This document shows, piece by piece, positions 36,450 to 48,517 of a stretch of DNA of 64,000 bases. How positions within the stretch are numbered: position 1 is the first letter of the stretch; every line of letters begins with the position of its first letter. Both the position numbers and the translations under genes were made by a program. The DNA comes from Cytophagales bacterium. GTDB taxonomy: Bacteria; Bacteroidota; Bacteroidia; Cytophagales; Cyclobacteriaceae. The notes under the pieces were generated by a model. The model did not search any database, had not been told where the DNA came from, and saw nothing but the letters and a program-made list of their open reading frames with translations. The stretch covers positions 1 through 64,000 of the forward strand of contig DAHVFH010000035.1 of NCBI GenBank assembly GCA_027317105.1. Direction: 5' to 3'.

Positions 36450-37736
36450 ATGGCAAAGACTGCAGAACTGATTATTGATGGGAAATCATATAAACTCCCC
36501 ATTGTAGAAGGAACGGAGAACGAGGTGGCCATCGATATCAGCAACTTGCTGGAAGAGGCAAAAGTAATCACCCTGGATTTTGGCTACAAAAACACAGGGG
36601 CAACGAAAAGTGCAATTACCTTTCTGGATGGCGATAAAGGAATTCTTCGCTACCGTGGATACTCGATTGAGGACTTGGCTGCTAAATCTTCCTTTTTGGA
36701 AGTCGCCTATCTCTTGATTTTTGGTGAGCTGCCTTCTACTGAGCAACAAAAGAAATTTACGGACGACATAAAAATGCACACCATGGTGCATGAGGACACG
36801 CGAAAAATTTTGGATGGATTTCCATCCTCCGCGCATCCGATGGGCGTTTTGGCATCCATGTTTTGCGCCCAAACGGCATTTTACCCTGAATCATTGGATC
36901 CCAATCGATCCTCCGAAGCCGTTTATTTAAGCATCGTAAGGTCTTTGGCCAAAATGCCCACTTTTGCCGCTTGGGCTTATAAAAATGCGGTTGGCCATCC
37001 GGTGAATTATCCCGACAACACGCTTGACTATTGCTCTCGGTTTTTGAAAATGATGTATGGCTTACCAGCCGAACAATATGATGTTGACCCGGTAGTGGCA
37101 GATGCCTTAGACAAGTTGTTGATTCTTCATGCCGATCACGAGCAAAATTGTTCGACCTCTACGGTGCGAATAGTTGGGTCATCAAAAGCCAGCATTTATT
37201 CTTCGATCTCTGCCGGAATCAATGCCCTGTGGGGTCCCCTACATGGCGGAGCTAACCAGGAAGTAATTTTGATGTTAGAGCAAATAAAAAATGACGGAGG
37301 CGATACCGAGAAATGGATCAACAAAGCAAAAGATAAAAATAGCGGTTTCCGCCTGATGGGTTTTGGCCATCGTGTTTATAAAAACTTTGATCCGCGCGCC
37401 AAAATTATTAAAAAAGCAGCCGATGACGTTCTCAATAAATTGGGTGTAAAAGATCCGGTATTAGACATTGCCTTAAAGTTGGAAGAAGTGGCTCTGCGCG
37501 ATCCTTATTTTATCGAGCGCAAACTTTATCCTAATGTCGATTTCTATTCTGGAATTATTTATCGCGCTTTGGGTATTCCTGTTGAAATGTTCACGGTAAT
37601 GTTTGCCATGGGACGTTTGCCAGGATGGATTGCACAGTGGAAAGAACTTCGCGAGAACAAAGAACCTATCGGCAGACCAAGACAAATTTATACCGGCCAG
37701 AAATTAAGGCCGTACGTTCCGATCGCAAAGCGGTAA
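36450..37736 (+). CDS. gltA: Citrate synthase
   Basis: The 428-residue enzyme is a type II bacterial citrate synthase. It has the N-terminal beta domain (MAKTAELIIDGKSYKLPIVEGTE in part), the family region GILRYRGYSIEDLA, and the catalytic residues in LWGPLHGGANQEV (His), GFGHRVYKNFDPRAKII in part (His) and VDFYSGIIYRALGIP (Asp). It condenses acetyl-CoA with oxaloacetate at the start of the TCA cycle. Length and motifs are ordinary. A clear terminator follows at 37760-37788. Confidence 0.97.
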   Translation: MAKTAELIIDGKSYKLPIVEGTENEVAIDISNLLEEAKVITLDFGYKNTGATKSAITFLDGDKGILRYRGYSIEDLAAKSSFLEVAYLLIFGELPSTEQQKKFTDDIKMHTMVHEDTRKILDGFPSSAHPMGVLASMFCAQTAFYPESLDPNRSSEAVYLSIVRSLAKMPTFAAWAYKNAVGHPVNYPDNTLDYCSRFLKMMYGLPAEQYDVDPVVADALDKLLILHADHEQNCSTSTVRIVGSSKASIYSSISAGINALWGPLHGGANQEVILMLEQIKNDGGDTEKWINKAKDKNSGFRLMGFGHRVYKNFDPRAKIIKKAADDVLNKLGVKDPVLDIALKLEEVALRDPYFIERKLYPNVDFYSGIIYRALGIPVEMFTVMFAMGRLPGWIAQWKELRENKEPIGRPRQIYTGQKLRPYVPIAKR

Positions 37737-37759
37737 TATTATCTGAAGTCACTATATTT

Positions 37760-37788
37760 AAAGGCTGGAATTAAAACCCAGCCTTTTT
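37760..37788 (+). terminator. Terminator after citrate synthase
   Basis: AAAGGCTGG (37760-37768) pairs with CCAGCCTTT (37778-37786) and is followed by T residues. It lies only a few bases before the ATG of the acyl-CoA-binding protein gene, so that gene may depend on read-through or on a start inside the hairpin. Confidence 0.75.
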
Positions 37789-37792
37789 AATT

Positions 37793-38047
37793 ATGGCATT
37801 ACTCGATGATTTCAATTCAGCCGTCACGCAATCTAAAGAATTGCCGTCACGACCGTCCAATGAAGACTTGTTGCAATTGTATGCACTCTTCAAACAAGCC
37901 ACCGAAGGAGATGTCAGTGGTGACCGGCCCGGTGGCTTTGATTTCAAAGCCATTGCCAAATTTGATGCCTGGTCAGAAAAAAAAGGCGTTGCAAAAGATC
38001 AGGCAATGGCAGACTATATTGCTCTGGTGAAAAGACTGCAACTATAA
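37793..38047 (+). CDS. Acyl-CoA-binding protein
   Basis: The 84-residue protein has the four-helix ACBP fold with the standard motifs LQLYALFKQATEGDVSGDRPG and KFDAWSEKKGVAKDQAM. These bind long-chain acyl-CoA and buffer its pool. ACBP is mainly eukaryotic but is found in scattered bacteria, including Bacteroidota. The gene sits directly after the citrate synthase terminator and is followed by an AT-rich hairpin (38064-38111). There is no evidence of truncation. Confidence 0.92.
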   Translation: MALLDDFNSAVTQSKELPSRPSNEDLLQLYALFKQATEGDVSGDRPGGFDFKAIAKFDAWSEKKGVAKDQAMADYIALVKRLQL

Positions 38048-38063
38048 CAAATAGCAAATTAAA

Positions 38064-38111
38064 GGTTCAAAATTTTCATATGCAGAACATTAAAATATGA
38101 AATTTTGAATC
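38064..38111. repeat. Intergenic hairpin (18-base AT-rich arms)
   Basis: GGTTCAAAATTTTCATAT (38064-38081) pairs with the reverse of ATATGAAATTTTGAATC (38095-38111) across a 13-base loop, with one bulge. It has no T-tail, so it is a weak terminator candidate. A hairpin of similar composition lies between atpD and atpC. Confidence 0.6.
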
Positions 38112-38125
38112 TGTAATTCATACGA

Positions 38126-38845
38126 GTGAATCTTTTTTATCAACCCGAAATCAGAAATGGTATTTTAAATCTGGACGCAGAAGAATCGCGCCATGCGGTG
38201 CGTGTATTAAGAATGAAAGAAGGTGGTGCGATCGAACTTACCGATGGCAATGGCTATTTTTACTCGGCCACAATTACGTTTGCCAACCCGAAAAAATGTG
38301 AATTTGAAATCGTAGGGAAAAGAAATGTTCCAAAAAGGGATTTCGAAATACACATCGCCATGGCGCCAACGAAAAACATGGACCGAATGGAGTGGTTCGT
38401 GGAAAAAGCAACAGAAATCGGAATTGATGAGATCACATTCCTCTTAACAAAAAATTCCGAGCGAAAGGCGATTAACCTCGATCGCATCAAAAAAATTGCA
38501 ACCAGTGCCCTAAAGCAATCGCAACAGGCTTGGCTGCCAATCATTAACACGATTATTCCCTTCAAAGACATTCTTACCGCCTCATCGAATCAAAAATTCA
38601 TCGCCTATGTAGATGCCTCCAACCCAAAACATCTTCAGGCACTGGCGGAAAAAGCAAAAAGCTATCTGGTATTAATCGGGCCCGAAGGCGATTTTTCAAA
38701 AGAGGAATTATCAATGGCTCTGCAATATGGTTTTGAAAAAGTAAGTCTTGGGACTAACCGACTTCGGACAGAAACGGCAAGCATTGTAGCGGTACACACG
38801 TTGCGGCTAGTTAATCAACCACCCATGAATACTATCTTGATTTAA
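38126..38845 (+). CDS. rsmE: 16S rRNA m3U1498 methyltransferase
   Basis: The 239-residue protein starts at GTG 38126, which gives the standard N-terminus NLFYQPEIRNGILNLDAEES. The PUA-like region holds HAVRVLRMKEGGAIELTDGNG in part. The C-terminal SPOUT knot has LVLIGPEGDFSKEEL and VSLGTNRLRTETASI. It methylates U1498 of 16S rRNA at N3 using S-adenosylmethionine. Length fits the family. The tail after LRTETASIVAVHTL is short and ordinary. Confidence 0.95.
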   Translation: MNLFYQPEIRNGILNLDAEESRHAVRVLRMKEGGAIELTDGNGYFYSATITFANPKKCEFEIVGKRNVPKRDFEIHIAMAPTKNMDRMEWFVEKATEIGIDEITFLLTKNSERKAINLDRIKKIATSALKQSQQAWLPIINTIIPFKDILTASSNQKFIAYVDASNPKHLQALAEKAKSYLVLIGPEGDFSKEELSMALQYGFEKVSLGTNRLRTETASIVAVHTLRLVNQPPMNTILI

Positions 38846-38872
38846 TTTCTCAAAGTAAGATTCTATCTTTAG

Positions 38873-40909
<2,037 letters not shown>

Positions 40910-40993
40910 GTTGCTGGTTACTGGAAGCCAGGATCAAGTACCCGAATCCAGAACAATTTTGAATTTGTTGTTTTAAATCTTGAATTTCGCCCC

Positions 40994-41503
40994 ATGTTTA
41001 AAATGAGTTTTTTACAAATGCGCACTTCCACCGCGCTAAAGCGGAATAGAAATCTGCGAGCCAGCATGCCTTATAAAAAAGCCCAGCAAATTGGCATTCT
41101 CTTTAGTGTAGAAGACAAACAGAAGCATTTAGAAATTAAAGAATTCATCCATCAGTTGGAGCAAGACGGCAAGAAAGTCCATGTGCTGGAATATTTACCT
41201 TTACAAAAAGAGAACTACGAATTTATGTTCGATTTTTTTAGTATTAAAGACATCAATTTTTGGGGGAAAATAAATTCCGACTCCGTAGAAAGATTTTGCG
41301 AAACACCCTTTGACTATTTGTTCTATATCGATCGTGAACCTAACCTTATGGCGCTTTACTTGTTAGCCTCCAGCAAAGCACGTTGCAGGGTGGGTCGCTA
41401 TAAAGAAGGAGGAAACCCCTTCTTTGAGTTGATGATTGAGCAAGATGGTACGAATAAAGGATTGATTGAAACGATGTACAAATACACTAAGCAATTAAGA
41501 TGA
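40994..41503 (+). CDS. DUF6913 family protein
   Basis: The 169-residue product resembles a conserved Bacteroidota family (DUF6913): FLQMRTSTALKRNRNLRASM at the start, then IGILFSVEDKQKHLEIKEF, a long middle and the closing ALYLLASSKARCRVGRYKEGG. The function is unknown. The N-terminus may be a little shorter than annotated (internal ATGs at residues 4 and 9). It overlaps dapA by 4 bp (ATGA at 41500-41503), as is usual for this family, which implies co-translation and perhaps a link with lysine or cell-wall precursor synthesis. Confidence 0.75.
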   Translation: MFKMSFLQMRTSTALKRNRNLRASMPYKKAQQIGILFSVEDKQKHLEIKEFIHQLEQDGKKVHVLEYLPLQKENYEFMFDFFSIKDINFWGKINSDSVERFCETPFDYLFYIDREPNLMALYLLASSKARCRVGRYKEGGNPFFELMIEQDGTNKGLIETMYKYTKQLR

Positions 41504-42378
41504 AAAAACTTACAGGAACAGGTGTAGCCTTGGTGACGCCATTCCAAGGTGATGGTTCAATTGATTTCACTTCCCTTAAAAAGCTTTTAATACACACCGC
41601 TAAAAGCGTTGATTATTTTGTAGTGATGGGCACCACAGGCGAATCAGCAACCTTGTCAAAAAAGGAGAAAAAGGAAGTAATTCAATTTGTAATAAATAAT
41701 AACCCCAAGAAGCTCCCTATCGTGTATGGTCTAGGCGGAAATAATACTGCTTCCGTGTTGGATGAGATACGGGATACCAACTTCAAGGGGATAACGGCTG
41801 TCTTGTCCGTTAGCCCCTATTATAACAAACCATCGCAAGAAGGGATTATCCAGCATTTCAAAAAAATTGCTGATGCCTCACCGATACCTATAATTCTTTA
41901 TAACGTACCTGGCCGAACGGCCTCCAACCTGACTGCAGCAACTACTTTGAAACTCGCCCAACATAAAAACATTATCGGCATCAAAGAAGCATCAGGAAAC
42001 CTTGAGCAGTGCATGAAGATAGCAAAAAATAAACCGAACGGTTTTCTGTTGATTTCAGGTGATGACTTGCTGGCACTCCCTATTTTTTCAATTGGTGGTG
42101 TGGGCGTCATTTCGGTTTTGGCGAATGCCCTTCCTGCCCTTTTTAAAAATATTAGCGAGAGCGTAAAAAAAGGAAATTATCTAAAAGCCTCAAGTGAGGC
42201 CTTTAAACTCTTAGAAGTAAATGGAATGATGTACGAAGAAGGCAATCCAACAGGTGTGAAATACTTGTTGAGCCGGATAGGCATTTGCAAACCCCACGTT
42301 CGATTGCCACTGGCGGAACCTTCTGCCGGATTGAAAAAGCGAATAGAACAAGCCTACTTCAAAATGAAAAAAGGGTAG
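41500..42378 (+). CDS. dapA: 4-hydroxy-tetrahydrodipicolinate synthase
   Basis: The 292-residue TIM-barrel enzyme has the DapA motifs GTGVALVTPFQGDGSID, VVMGTTGESATLSKKEK, YNVPGRTASNL (Tyr) and the Schiff-base lysine in IIGIKEASGNLEQ. It condenses pyruvate with aspartate semialdehyde, the first step towards diaminopimelate and lysine. The gene ends inside a terminator stem (42371-42392). Confidence 0.96.
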   Translation: MKKLTGTGVALVTPFQGDGSIDFTSLKKLLIHTAKSVDYFVVMGTTGESATLSKKEKKEVIQFVINNNPKKLPIVYGLGGNNTASVLDEIRDTNFKGITAVLSVSPYYNKPSQEGIIQHFKKIADASPIPIILYNVPGRTASNLTAATTLKLAQHKNIIGIKEASGNLEQCMKIAKNKPNGFLLISGDDLLALPIFSIGGVGVISVLANALPALFKNISESVKKGNYLKASSEAFKLLEVNGMMYEEGNPTGVKYLLSRIGICKPHVRLPLAEPSAGLKKRIEQAYFKMKKG

Positions 42379-42392
42379 CGCTTGCTACCCTT
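42371..42392. terminator. Bidirectional terminator between dapA and H1-like gene
   Basis: AAGGGTAGC (42371-42379) pairs with GCTACCCTT (42384-42392) around a four-base loop. It overlaps the dapA stop codon and could end transcripts from both converging genes, although the T runs are short. Confidence 0.6.
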
Positions 42393-42422
42393 CCTTCAAA
42401 ATGATTTAAACTGGCTTTTCGG

Positions 42423-42602
42423 CTATTTTTCCTTATTCTTTAGATCCTGAACCTCTGCCCGAATGGCCTGTGCAATGTTTTTTAAATCCTGCATTCCCTT
42501 TCTTACCCGGGTACCAGCAGCACTATTTGCTTTGTTGTAAAACTTATCCGCATCATCTTGTATAGATGCAATCAAGGCTTTTAGTTCTTCGAATTTTTCC
42601 AT
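42423..42602 (-). CDS. Histone H1-like protein of Bacteroidota (59 aa)
   Basis: The frame from ATG 42602 to TAG 42423 encodes MEKFEELKALIASIQDDADK and on through FYNKANSAAGTRVRKGMQDL to NKEK. This is the conserved small histone H1-like (Hc1-type) protein of Bacteroidota. GTRVRKGMQ is the conserved core motif. It is a helical, charged nucleoid protein expected to bind DNA. It is too short to be found by simple length filters. The gene is convergent with dapA and lies downstream of the alpha-oxoamine synthase on the same strand. Confidence 0.85.
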   Translation of the reverse strand: MEKFEELKALIASIQDDADKFYNKANSAAGTRVRKGMQDLKNIAQAIRAEVQDLKNKEK

Positions 42603-42691
42603 TTTTATACTGTTTTAGTTAAGTGATAGGTTTCTTTGTTTATGCCAAATTAAACAAAAGCCTTCAAAAACATGCTGAAAAGCCATTATTT

Positions 42692-43945
42692 TTAAAATTT
42701 TGTCACAGACACAAGTTCCTCTTTGCGGTAAAAACCACTGTCAAGCTTCGTTTTTAGCGCAGAAAACGCGATCATGGTCTCCTCAACGTCTTCAAGGGTA
42801 TGGGCAGCCGTAGGGATGATTCTGAACATAATTACGTCTTTTGGCACTACCGGATAGATTATTACAGAGCAGAAAATGCCATAGTTTTCACGCAAATCCA
42901 TGGCCATATTTGCTGCTTCCCCAACGCCTCCTTTGAAAAGCACCGGTGTTGGCGGGGTTTGGGTTTCATTAATCGCAAAACCTTTGGCTATTAAACCACC
43001 TTTTACCGCGGCCATAATTTTTTTAAGATTTTCCCTGAACTCGGGATGTTTCTTCAAAAGTTCAAGACGCTTCAGCCCTCCTATTACTAAGGGCATAGGT
43101 AGTGACTTGGCATAAATCTGAGATCGAACCGTGTACCTTAAATATTTCAGTATTTTTTTATCTCCGGCCACAAAGGCGCCAATGCTTGCCATTGACTTAG
43201 CAAATGTTGAAAAATATAAGTCGATCTGATCTTGAACTCCCTGCTCTTCACCTACTCCTGCTCCGGTTGCACCCATCGTTCCAAAACCGTGCGCGTCATC
43301 AACCAGTAAGCGAAAATTATATTTTCTCTTCAGGGCAACGATGCCTTTCAAATCGCCCATATTTCCGCTCATGCCAAAAACACCTTCAGTGATTACCAAA
43401 ATTCCGCCTCCGGTTTCATTGGCCAACTTAGTAGCTCGTTGGAGTTGCCGTTCGAAATTATCCATATTGTTGTGCGGATAGACAAACCGTTTACCCATGT
43501 GCAACCTCACGCCATCGATAATACAGGCATGCGATTCAGAATCATAGACAATAACGTCTTTACGATCGACAAGCGCATCAATGATTGACAATACACCTTG
43601 ATAGCCATAATTCAAAAGCATGACATCTTCTTTCTTAACAAAGTCGGCCAATTGCTTTTCTAATTCAAGGTGGTGAACAGAGTTTCCGCTCATCATTCGA
43701 GCCCCCATGGGAGCTGCTAAGCCATATTTTGCGGCAGAATCGGCATCTGCTTTGCGTACTTCCGGGTGGTTAGCCAGCCCCAAATAATTATTTAAACTCC
43801 AGTTAAGTACTTCTTTGCCATTGAATTTCATACGCGGCCCAATCTCACCTTCCAATTTTGGGAAGAAAAAATAATCGTCCGGTAAGTGGGAATACTTGGC
43901 CAAAGGCCCCTCTTCCATGCGCAGTTTGTCAAATAAATCGACCAT
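42692..43945 (-). CDS. Alpha-oxoamine synthase, possible serine palmitoyltransferase
   Basis: The 417-residue PLP enzyme (fold type I) has LNNYLGLANHPEV, the substrate region ESHACIIDGVRLHMGKRF, the cofactor aspartate in LLVDDAHGFGTMGATGAG, and the PLP lysine in STFAKSMASIGAF. The family includes glycine C-acetyltransferase, 8-amino-7-oxononanoate synthase, ALA synthase and serine palmitoyltransferase. Bacteroidota make sphingolipids and glycine-C-acyl products with such enzymes; the long N-terminal leader (MVDLFDKLRMEEGPLAKY) is more like the SPT/CAI-1 type, but the substrate cannot be fixed by eye. It is divergent from typA. Confidence 0.8.
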   Translation of the reverse strand: MVDLFDKLRMEEGPLAKYSHLPDDYFFFPKLEGEIGPRMKFNGKEVLNWSLNNYLGLANHPEVRKADADSAAKYGLAAPMGARMMSGNSVHHLELEKQLADFVKKEDVMLLNYGYQGVLSIIDALVDRKDVIVYDSESHACIIDGVRLHMGKRFVYPHNNMDNFERQLQRATKLANETGGGILVITEGVFGMSGNMGDLKGIVALKRKYNFRLLVDDAHGFGTMGATGAGVGEEQGVQDQIDLYFSTFAKSMASIGAFVAGDKKILKYLRYTVRSQIYAKSLPMPLVIGGLKRLELLKKHPEFRENLKKIMAAVKGGLIAKGFAINETQTPPTPVLFKGGVGEAANMAMDLRENYGIFCSVIIYPVVPKDVIMFRIIPTAAHTLEDVEETMIAFSALKTKLDSGFYRKEELVSVTKF

Positions 43946-44137
43946 CTCGTAAAAATTATTTAGGTGTCAGAATCTAATCTATATTTTATTGCTAAAATCC
44001 TATAAAACCTTCAAATCTGGATAACTCGATTTGAAATGCGCGCAAAATTAAAAAAAAGGATCGCACTTTAAAATTGCTTAGGCGCTTGTTAATAGCTTAA
44101 TAGCAAAATGGGCAAGGATGGATCAGGCAAATCTTAT

Positions 44138-44145
44138 TACCTTTG
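44138..44145 (+). promoter_or_regulatory. Probable -7 box of typA
   Basis: TACCTTTG fits the Bacteroidota -7 consensus TAnnTTTG and lies 38 bases before the typA ATG. A TTTG at the expected -33 position is not present, so this is a half-match. Confidence 0.4.
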
Positions 44146-44183
44146 CGCCCTCAAATTAAAATTTACACGTATTACACACCCTT

Positions 44184-46010
<1,827 letters not shown>

Positions 46011-46073
46011 GAAAGCACTCCGGACTTTTCTTCTAGAAGCATCGTTCGAAATTCAAAGTTCATAAGTTGAATA

Positions 46074-46988
46074 ATGAAGACAGAACAGGTTAATAAATTA
46101 TCATTCAAACCTAACCCCTTGTGGCCGGGATTTGAAATTGTAAACAAGAGGGCGCACGCACTACTATATGTCCTCTTGTTTTTTGCCTTTTCCACTTATG
46201 CTCAAGATGAAAAAGCACAACCCATCAAATGGGAAGCAGACGCAGACACGCTTATGAATCATGAGCAGTATGAGCCAGCCGCTTCGCTGTATACTAAGAT
46301 CCTCAACGAATCAAAACTAAAAGAGAAGGCCGACTTCAAGGTTTTGTACAAGCGGGCCGTATGCTATTACAGCATCGGAGAGTTTGAAAAAACATTGACC
46401 GATTTAAATCTTTTTATTCCTGAATACCCTGAGAACCCAAAACCACGAATTTTGCGCGCATTGGTTTACCGCCAAAAGGGAGATGCCGACAATCAACTTG
46501 TGGATTTACAAAAAGCGATAGAACTCCGTGGGCCAAGCCCCGAGTTGCTCCGCTGGCGAGGTGAACTGCTTTCAGAAAAGGGTGAGTTTGAATCTGCAAA
46601 GAAGGATCTGCTTTTCGCAGCCAACCTGATGGACGATGCAGAGATAGAAACCAATCTGGGATTCGCCTATTATTCCCTCGGCAAATCTGACAGCGCATTA
46701 ATGCACCTCAACAAAGCGATTGTCCTGGATGTAAATTATCCTACCTCCTATTTATATGCGAGTACATTTTGCCTGCAAGACGAGAATTACGAACTCGCTT
46801 TAAAATACCTTAACCTAGCCTTGCGCATTGATCCCAATAATCGCTCCGCACTTTTTTACAAAGGCGTTTCTTTGGTGGAGTTAAACAAAACGGAGGAAGG
46901 CTGCCCTTGTTTACGTAAAGCGTTTGCGGCCGGGGAAGATGAAGCTGGAGACTATTTGAAAGAGTTTTGTTTTGATGTGTTTAAGTGA
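46074..46988 (+). CDS. TPR-repeat protein
   Basis: The 304-residue protein contains a hydrophobic segment at about 28-44 (HALLYVLLFFAFSTYA), which is probably a signal peptide with an extended polar N-terminus or a single anchor. Six or so tetratricopeptide repeats follow (about 50-290), for example VLYKRAVCYYSIGEFEKTL and DSALMHLNKAIVLDVNYP. The alternative start at a later ATG would remove the polar leader. Such proteins serve as scaffolds; no specific partner is known. It is encoded 63 bp after typA and may be co-transcribed. Confidence 0.78.
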   Translation: MKTEQVNKLSFKPNPLWPGFEIVNKRAHALLYVLLFFAFSTYAQDEKAQPIKWEADADTLMNHEQYEPAASLYTKILNESKLKEKADFKVLYKRAVCYYSIGEFEKTLTDLNLFIPEYPENPKPRILRALVYRQKGDADNQLVDLQKAIELRGPSPELLRWRGELLSEKGEFESAKKDLLFAANLMDDAEIETNLGFAYYSLGKSDSALMHLNKAIVLDVNYPTSYLYASTFCLQDENYELALKYLNLALRIDPNNRSALFYKGVSLVELNKTEEGCPCLRKAFAAGEDEAGDYLKEFCFDVFK

Positions 46989-47041
46989 TCGACATCACCG
47001 ATCATTGAATTATTTATGAACTCTCGCATTTAAAATTGCTA

Positions 47042-47107
47042 GCCACAGATTTCACGGATTCCACAATTAGTAGAAAACCAAAAAACCAATAGGTGATCAT
47101 CTGTGGC
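47042..47107. repeat. Inverted repeat between TPR gene and rseP
   Basis: GCCACAGATTTCAC (47042-47055) is mirrored by GTGATCATCTGTGGC (47093-47107), leaving a loop of about 37 bases. The GCCACAGATT core resembles degenerate copies of intergenic repeats common in bacteria, and a related stretch lies near 55269. It could form a weak terminator between the two converging genes. Confidence 0.4.
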
Positions 47108-47112
47108 AGTTA

Positions 47113-48480
47113 CTACCCTCCCATGATCAACTTCGCAATGTCGTTGTAGAAAACAAACACCATCAGCGCTAATAAGATGGCCATGCCCACCTTGATCGCG
47201 TTTTCAAAAAACTTTTCAGAAGCCTCACGGCCGGTGATCATTTCATAGAGCAAGAACATCACATACCCTCCATCAAGCCCAGGTATGGGCAGCAGGTTCA
47301 TAAAAGCCAACACCATCGAAAGAAGGCCGGTCATGCGCCAGAAGCGCTCCCAATCCCAGGTGCCCCCATAGGCTTTGGCCATACCGATTGGGCCAGACAG
47401 TGACTTCTTTAATGAAATATCACCTCTAAAAATTTTCCCAAACGCTTTGACTTGTGTGGTAATCACGTCAAAGGCACGGCCAGGGCCTAACACCACAGAT
47501 TGACCTAATGAATAGCTAATACTTTTTTCGCCCTCGGGCGGAACAAGATATTGAGGGATGGCAAACCCGATATTGGTGTGTCCCTTAAAATATGTTTTGA
47601 ATGCCAGAATTTCCGCACCGCGCTTTACTTTAAAGGAAAGCGAATCACCCTGGTGAGTTTTCAATTCTTGTCGTAGCTCATCAAAATAGGTAATTGGTTT
47701 CCCTTCAATCTCAACTATCAGGTCGCCAACCTTTAATCCAAGTTGGCCAGCAATTGAATCTTTGGCTACTTCATCAACTAATACCAGTCTTCGGGGTAAT
47801 AAAAAACTTGCCAAGGCTTCTTTCTTTCCGAAATTTTCAATGAAGTTTGCGGGAATAGGTATTTGAATTTCCTGCTCTCCCCGTTGAACCGTGTAAGAAG
47901 AATTTTGCGAAAGAAGGGCATCCATTTTGGTTACATCATCAAAATACTCAAAATCCTTCCCATTGATTTTTAAGATTTTATCGCCCGTCTGGATTCCTAT
48001 TTTTTGAGCCAACTCAAGGGCTTGAACTCCACCATGATTATTGACAAAATCATTTAAAATATATCGGTCGCCAATCACATAGGTCATGCCTATAAAAATG
48101 ATGATGCCTACAATCACGTTCACGATAACGCCTCCCAGCATCACAATTAACCGCTGCCACGCTGGCTTTGATCGGAATTCCCAAGGTTGGACAGGTAATT
48201 TCAATTGTTCCTTATCCATGCTCTCGTCCACCATGCCGGCAATCTTTACATAACCACCAAGTGGAAACCAGCCGATACCGTATTCCGTGTCTCCTTTTTT
48301 AAATTTCAATAAAGAAAAATTAAGGACATTGGCCATCGGGAAAAGAAAATCAAAAAAGAGATAAAATTTCTCAACCTTGATATTAAATAACCGAGCGGCA
48401 AAAAAATGGCCACCTTCGTGAACTACTATTAAAATCGAAAGGCTCAACAAAAGCTGGGCCGTCATAATCATTCCTTCCAT
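47113..48480 (-). CDS. rseP: Site-2 metalloprotease RseP
   Basis: The 455-residue membrane protein has the zinc site VVHEGGHFFAARLFNIKV (HExxH within the first helix), the second ligand motif NLLPIPGLDGGYV near the C-terminus, and two PDZ-like regions between them (about 130-330; GIQTGDKILKINGKD and GLKVGDLIVEIEGKPI). At least four helices are visible. RIP proteases cut membrane-embedded regulators such as anti-sigma factors. It is the last gene of the run GT2-dxr-rseP, 37 bp after dxr. Confidence 0.95.
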   Translation of the reverse strand: MEGMIMTAQLLLSLSILIVVHEGGHFFAARLFNIKVEKFYLFFDFLFPMANVLNFSLLKFKKGDTEYGIGWFPLGGYVKIAGMVDESMDKEQLKLPVQPWEFRSKPAWQRLIVMLGGVIVNVIVGIIIFIGMTYVIGDRYILNDFVNNHGGVQALELAQKIGIQTGDKILKINGKDFEYFDDVTKMDALLSQNSSYTVQRGEQEIQIPIPANFIENFGKKEALASFLLPRRLVLVDEVAKDSIAGQLGLKVGDLIVEIEGKPITYFDELRQELKTHQGDSLSFKVKRGAEILAFKTYFKGHTNIGFAIPQYLVPPEGEKSISYSLGQSVVLGPGRAFDVITTQVKAFGKIFRGDISLKKSLSGPIGMAKAYGGTWDWERFWRMTGLLSMVLAFMNLLPIPGLDGGYVMFLLYEMITGREASEKFFENAIKVGMAILLALMVFVFYNDIAKLIMGG

Positions 48481-48484
48481 TATT

Positions 48485-48512
48485 GTTAATCGTTATATGT
48501 TAATCGTTGTTT
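48485..48512. repeat. Short tandem repeat between dxr and rseP
   Basis: A 14-base unit GTTAATCGTTATAT is followed by GTTAATCGTTGTTT, two head-to-tail copies that share their first ten bases and 11 of 14 overall. It fills the gap before the rseP start. Its meaning is unknown; it may be a remnant of a larger repeat or a binding site. Confidence 0.4.
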
Positions 48513-48517
48513 GTTTA

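Noticed and set aside
40910..40993. Possible regulatory repeat (TACTGGAAGCCAGGAT) before the DUF6913 gene
   Set aside because: It is short and degenerate, with no second copy seen in the window and no clear stem.
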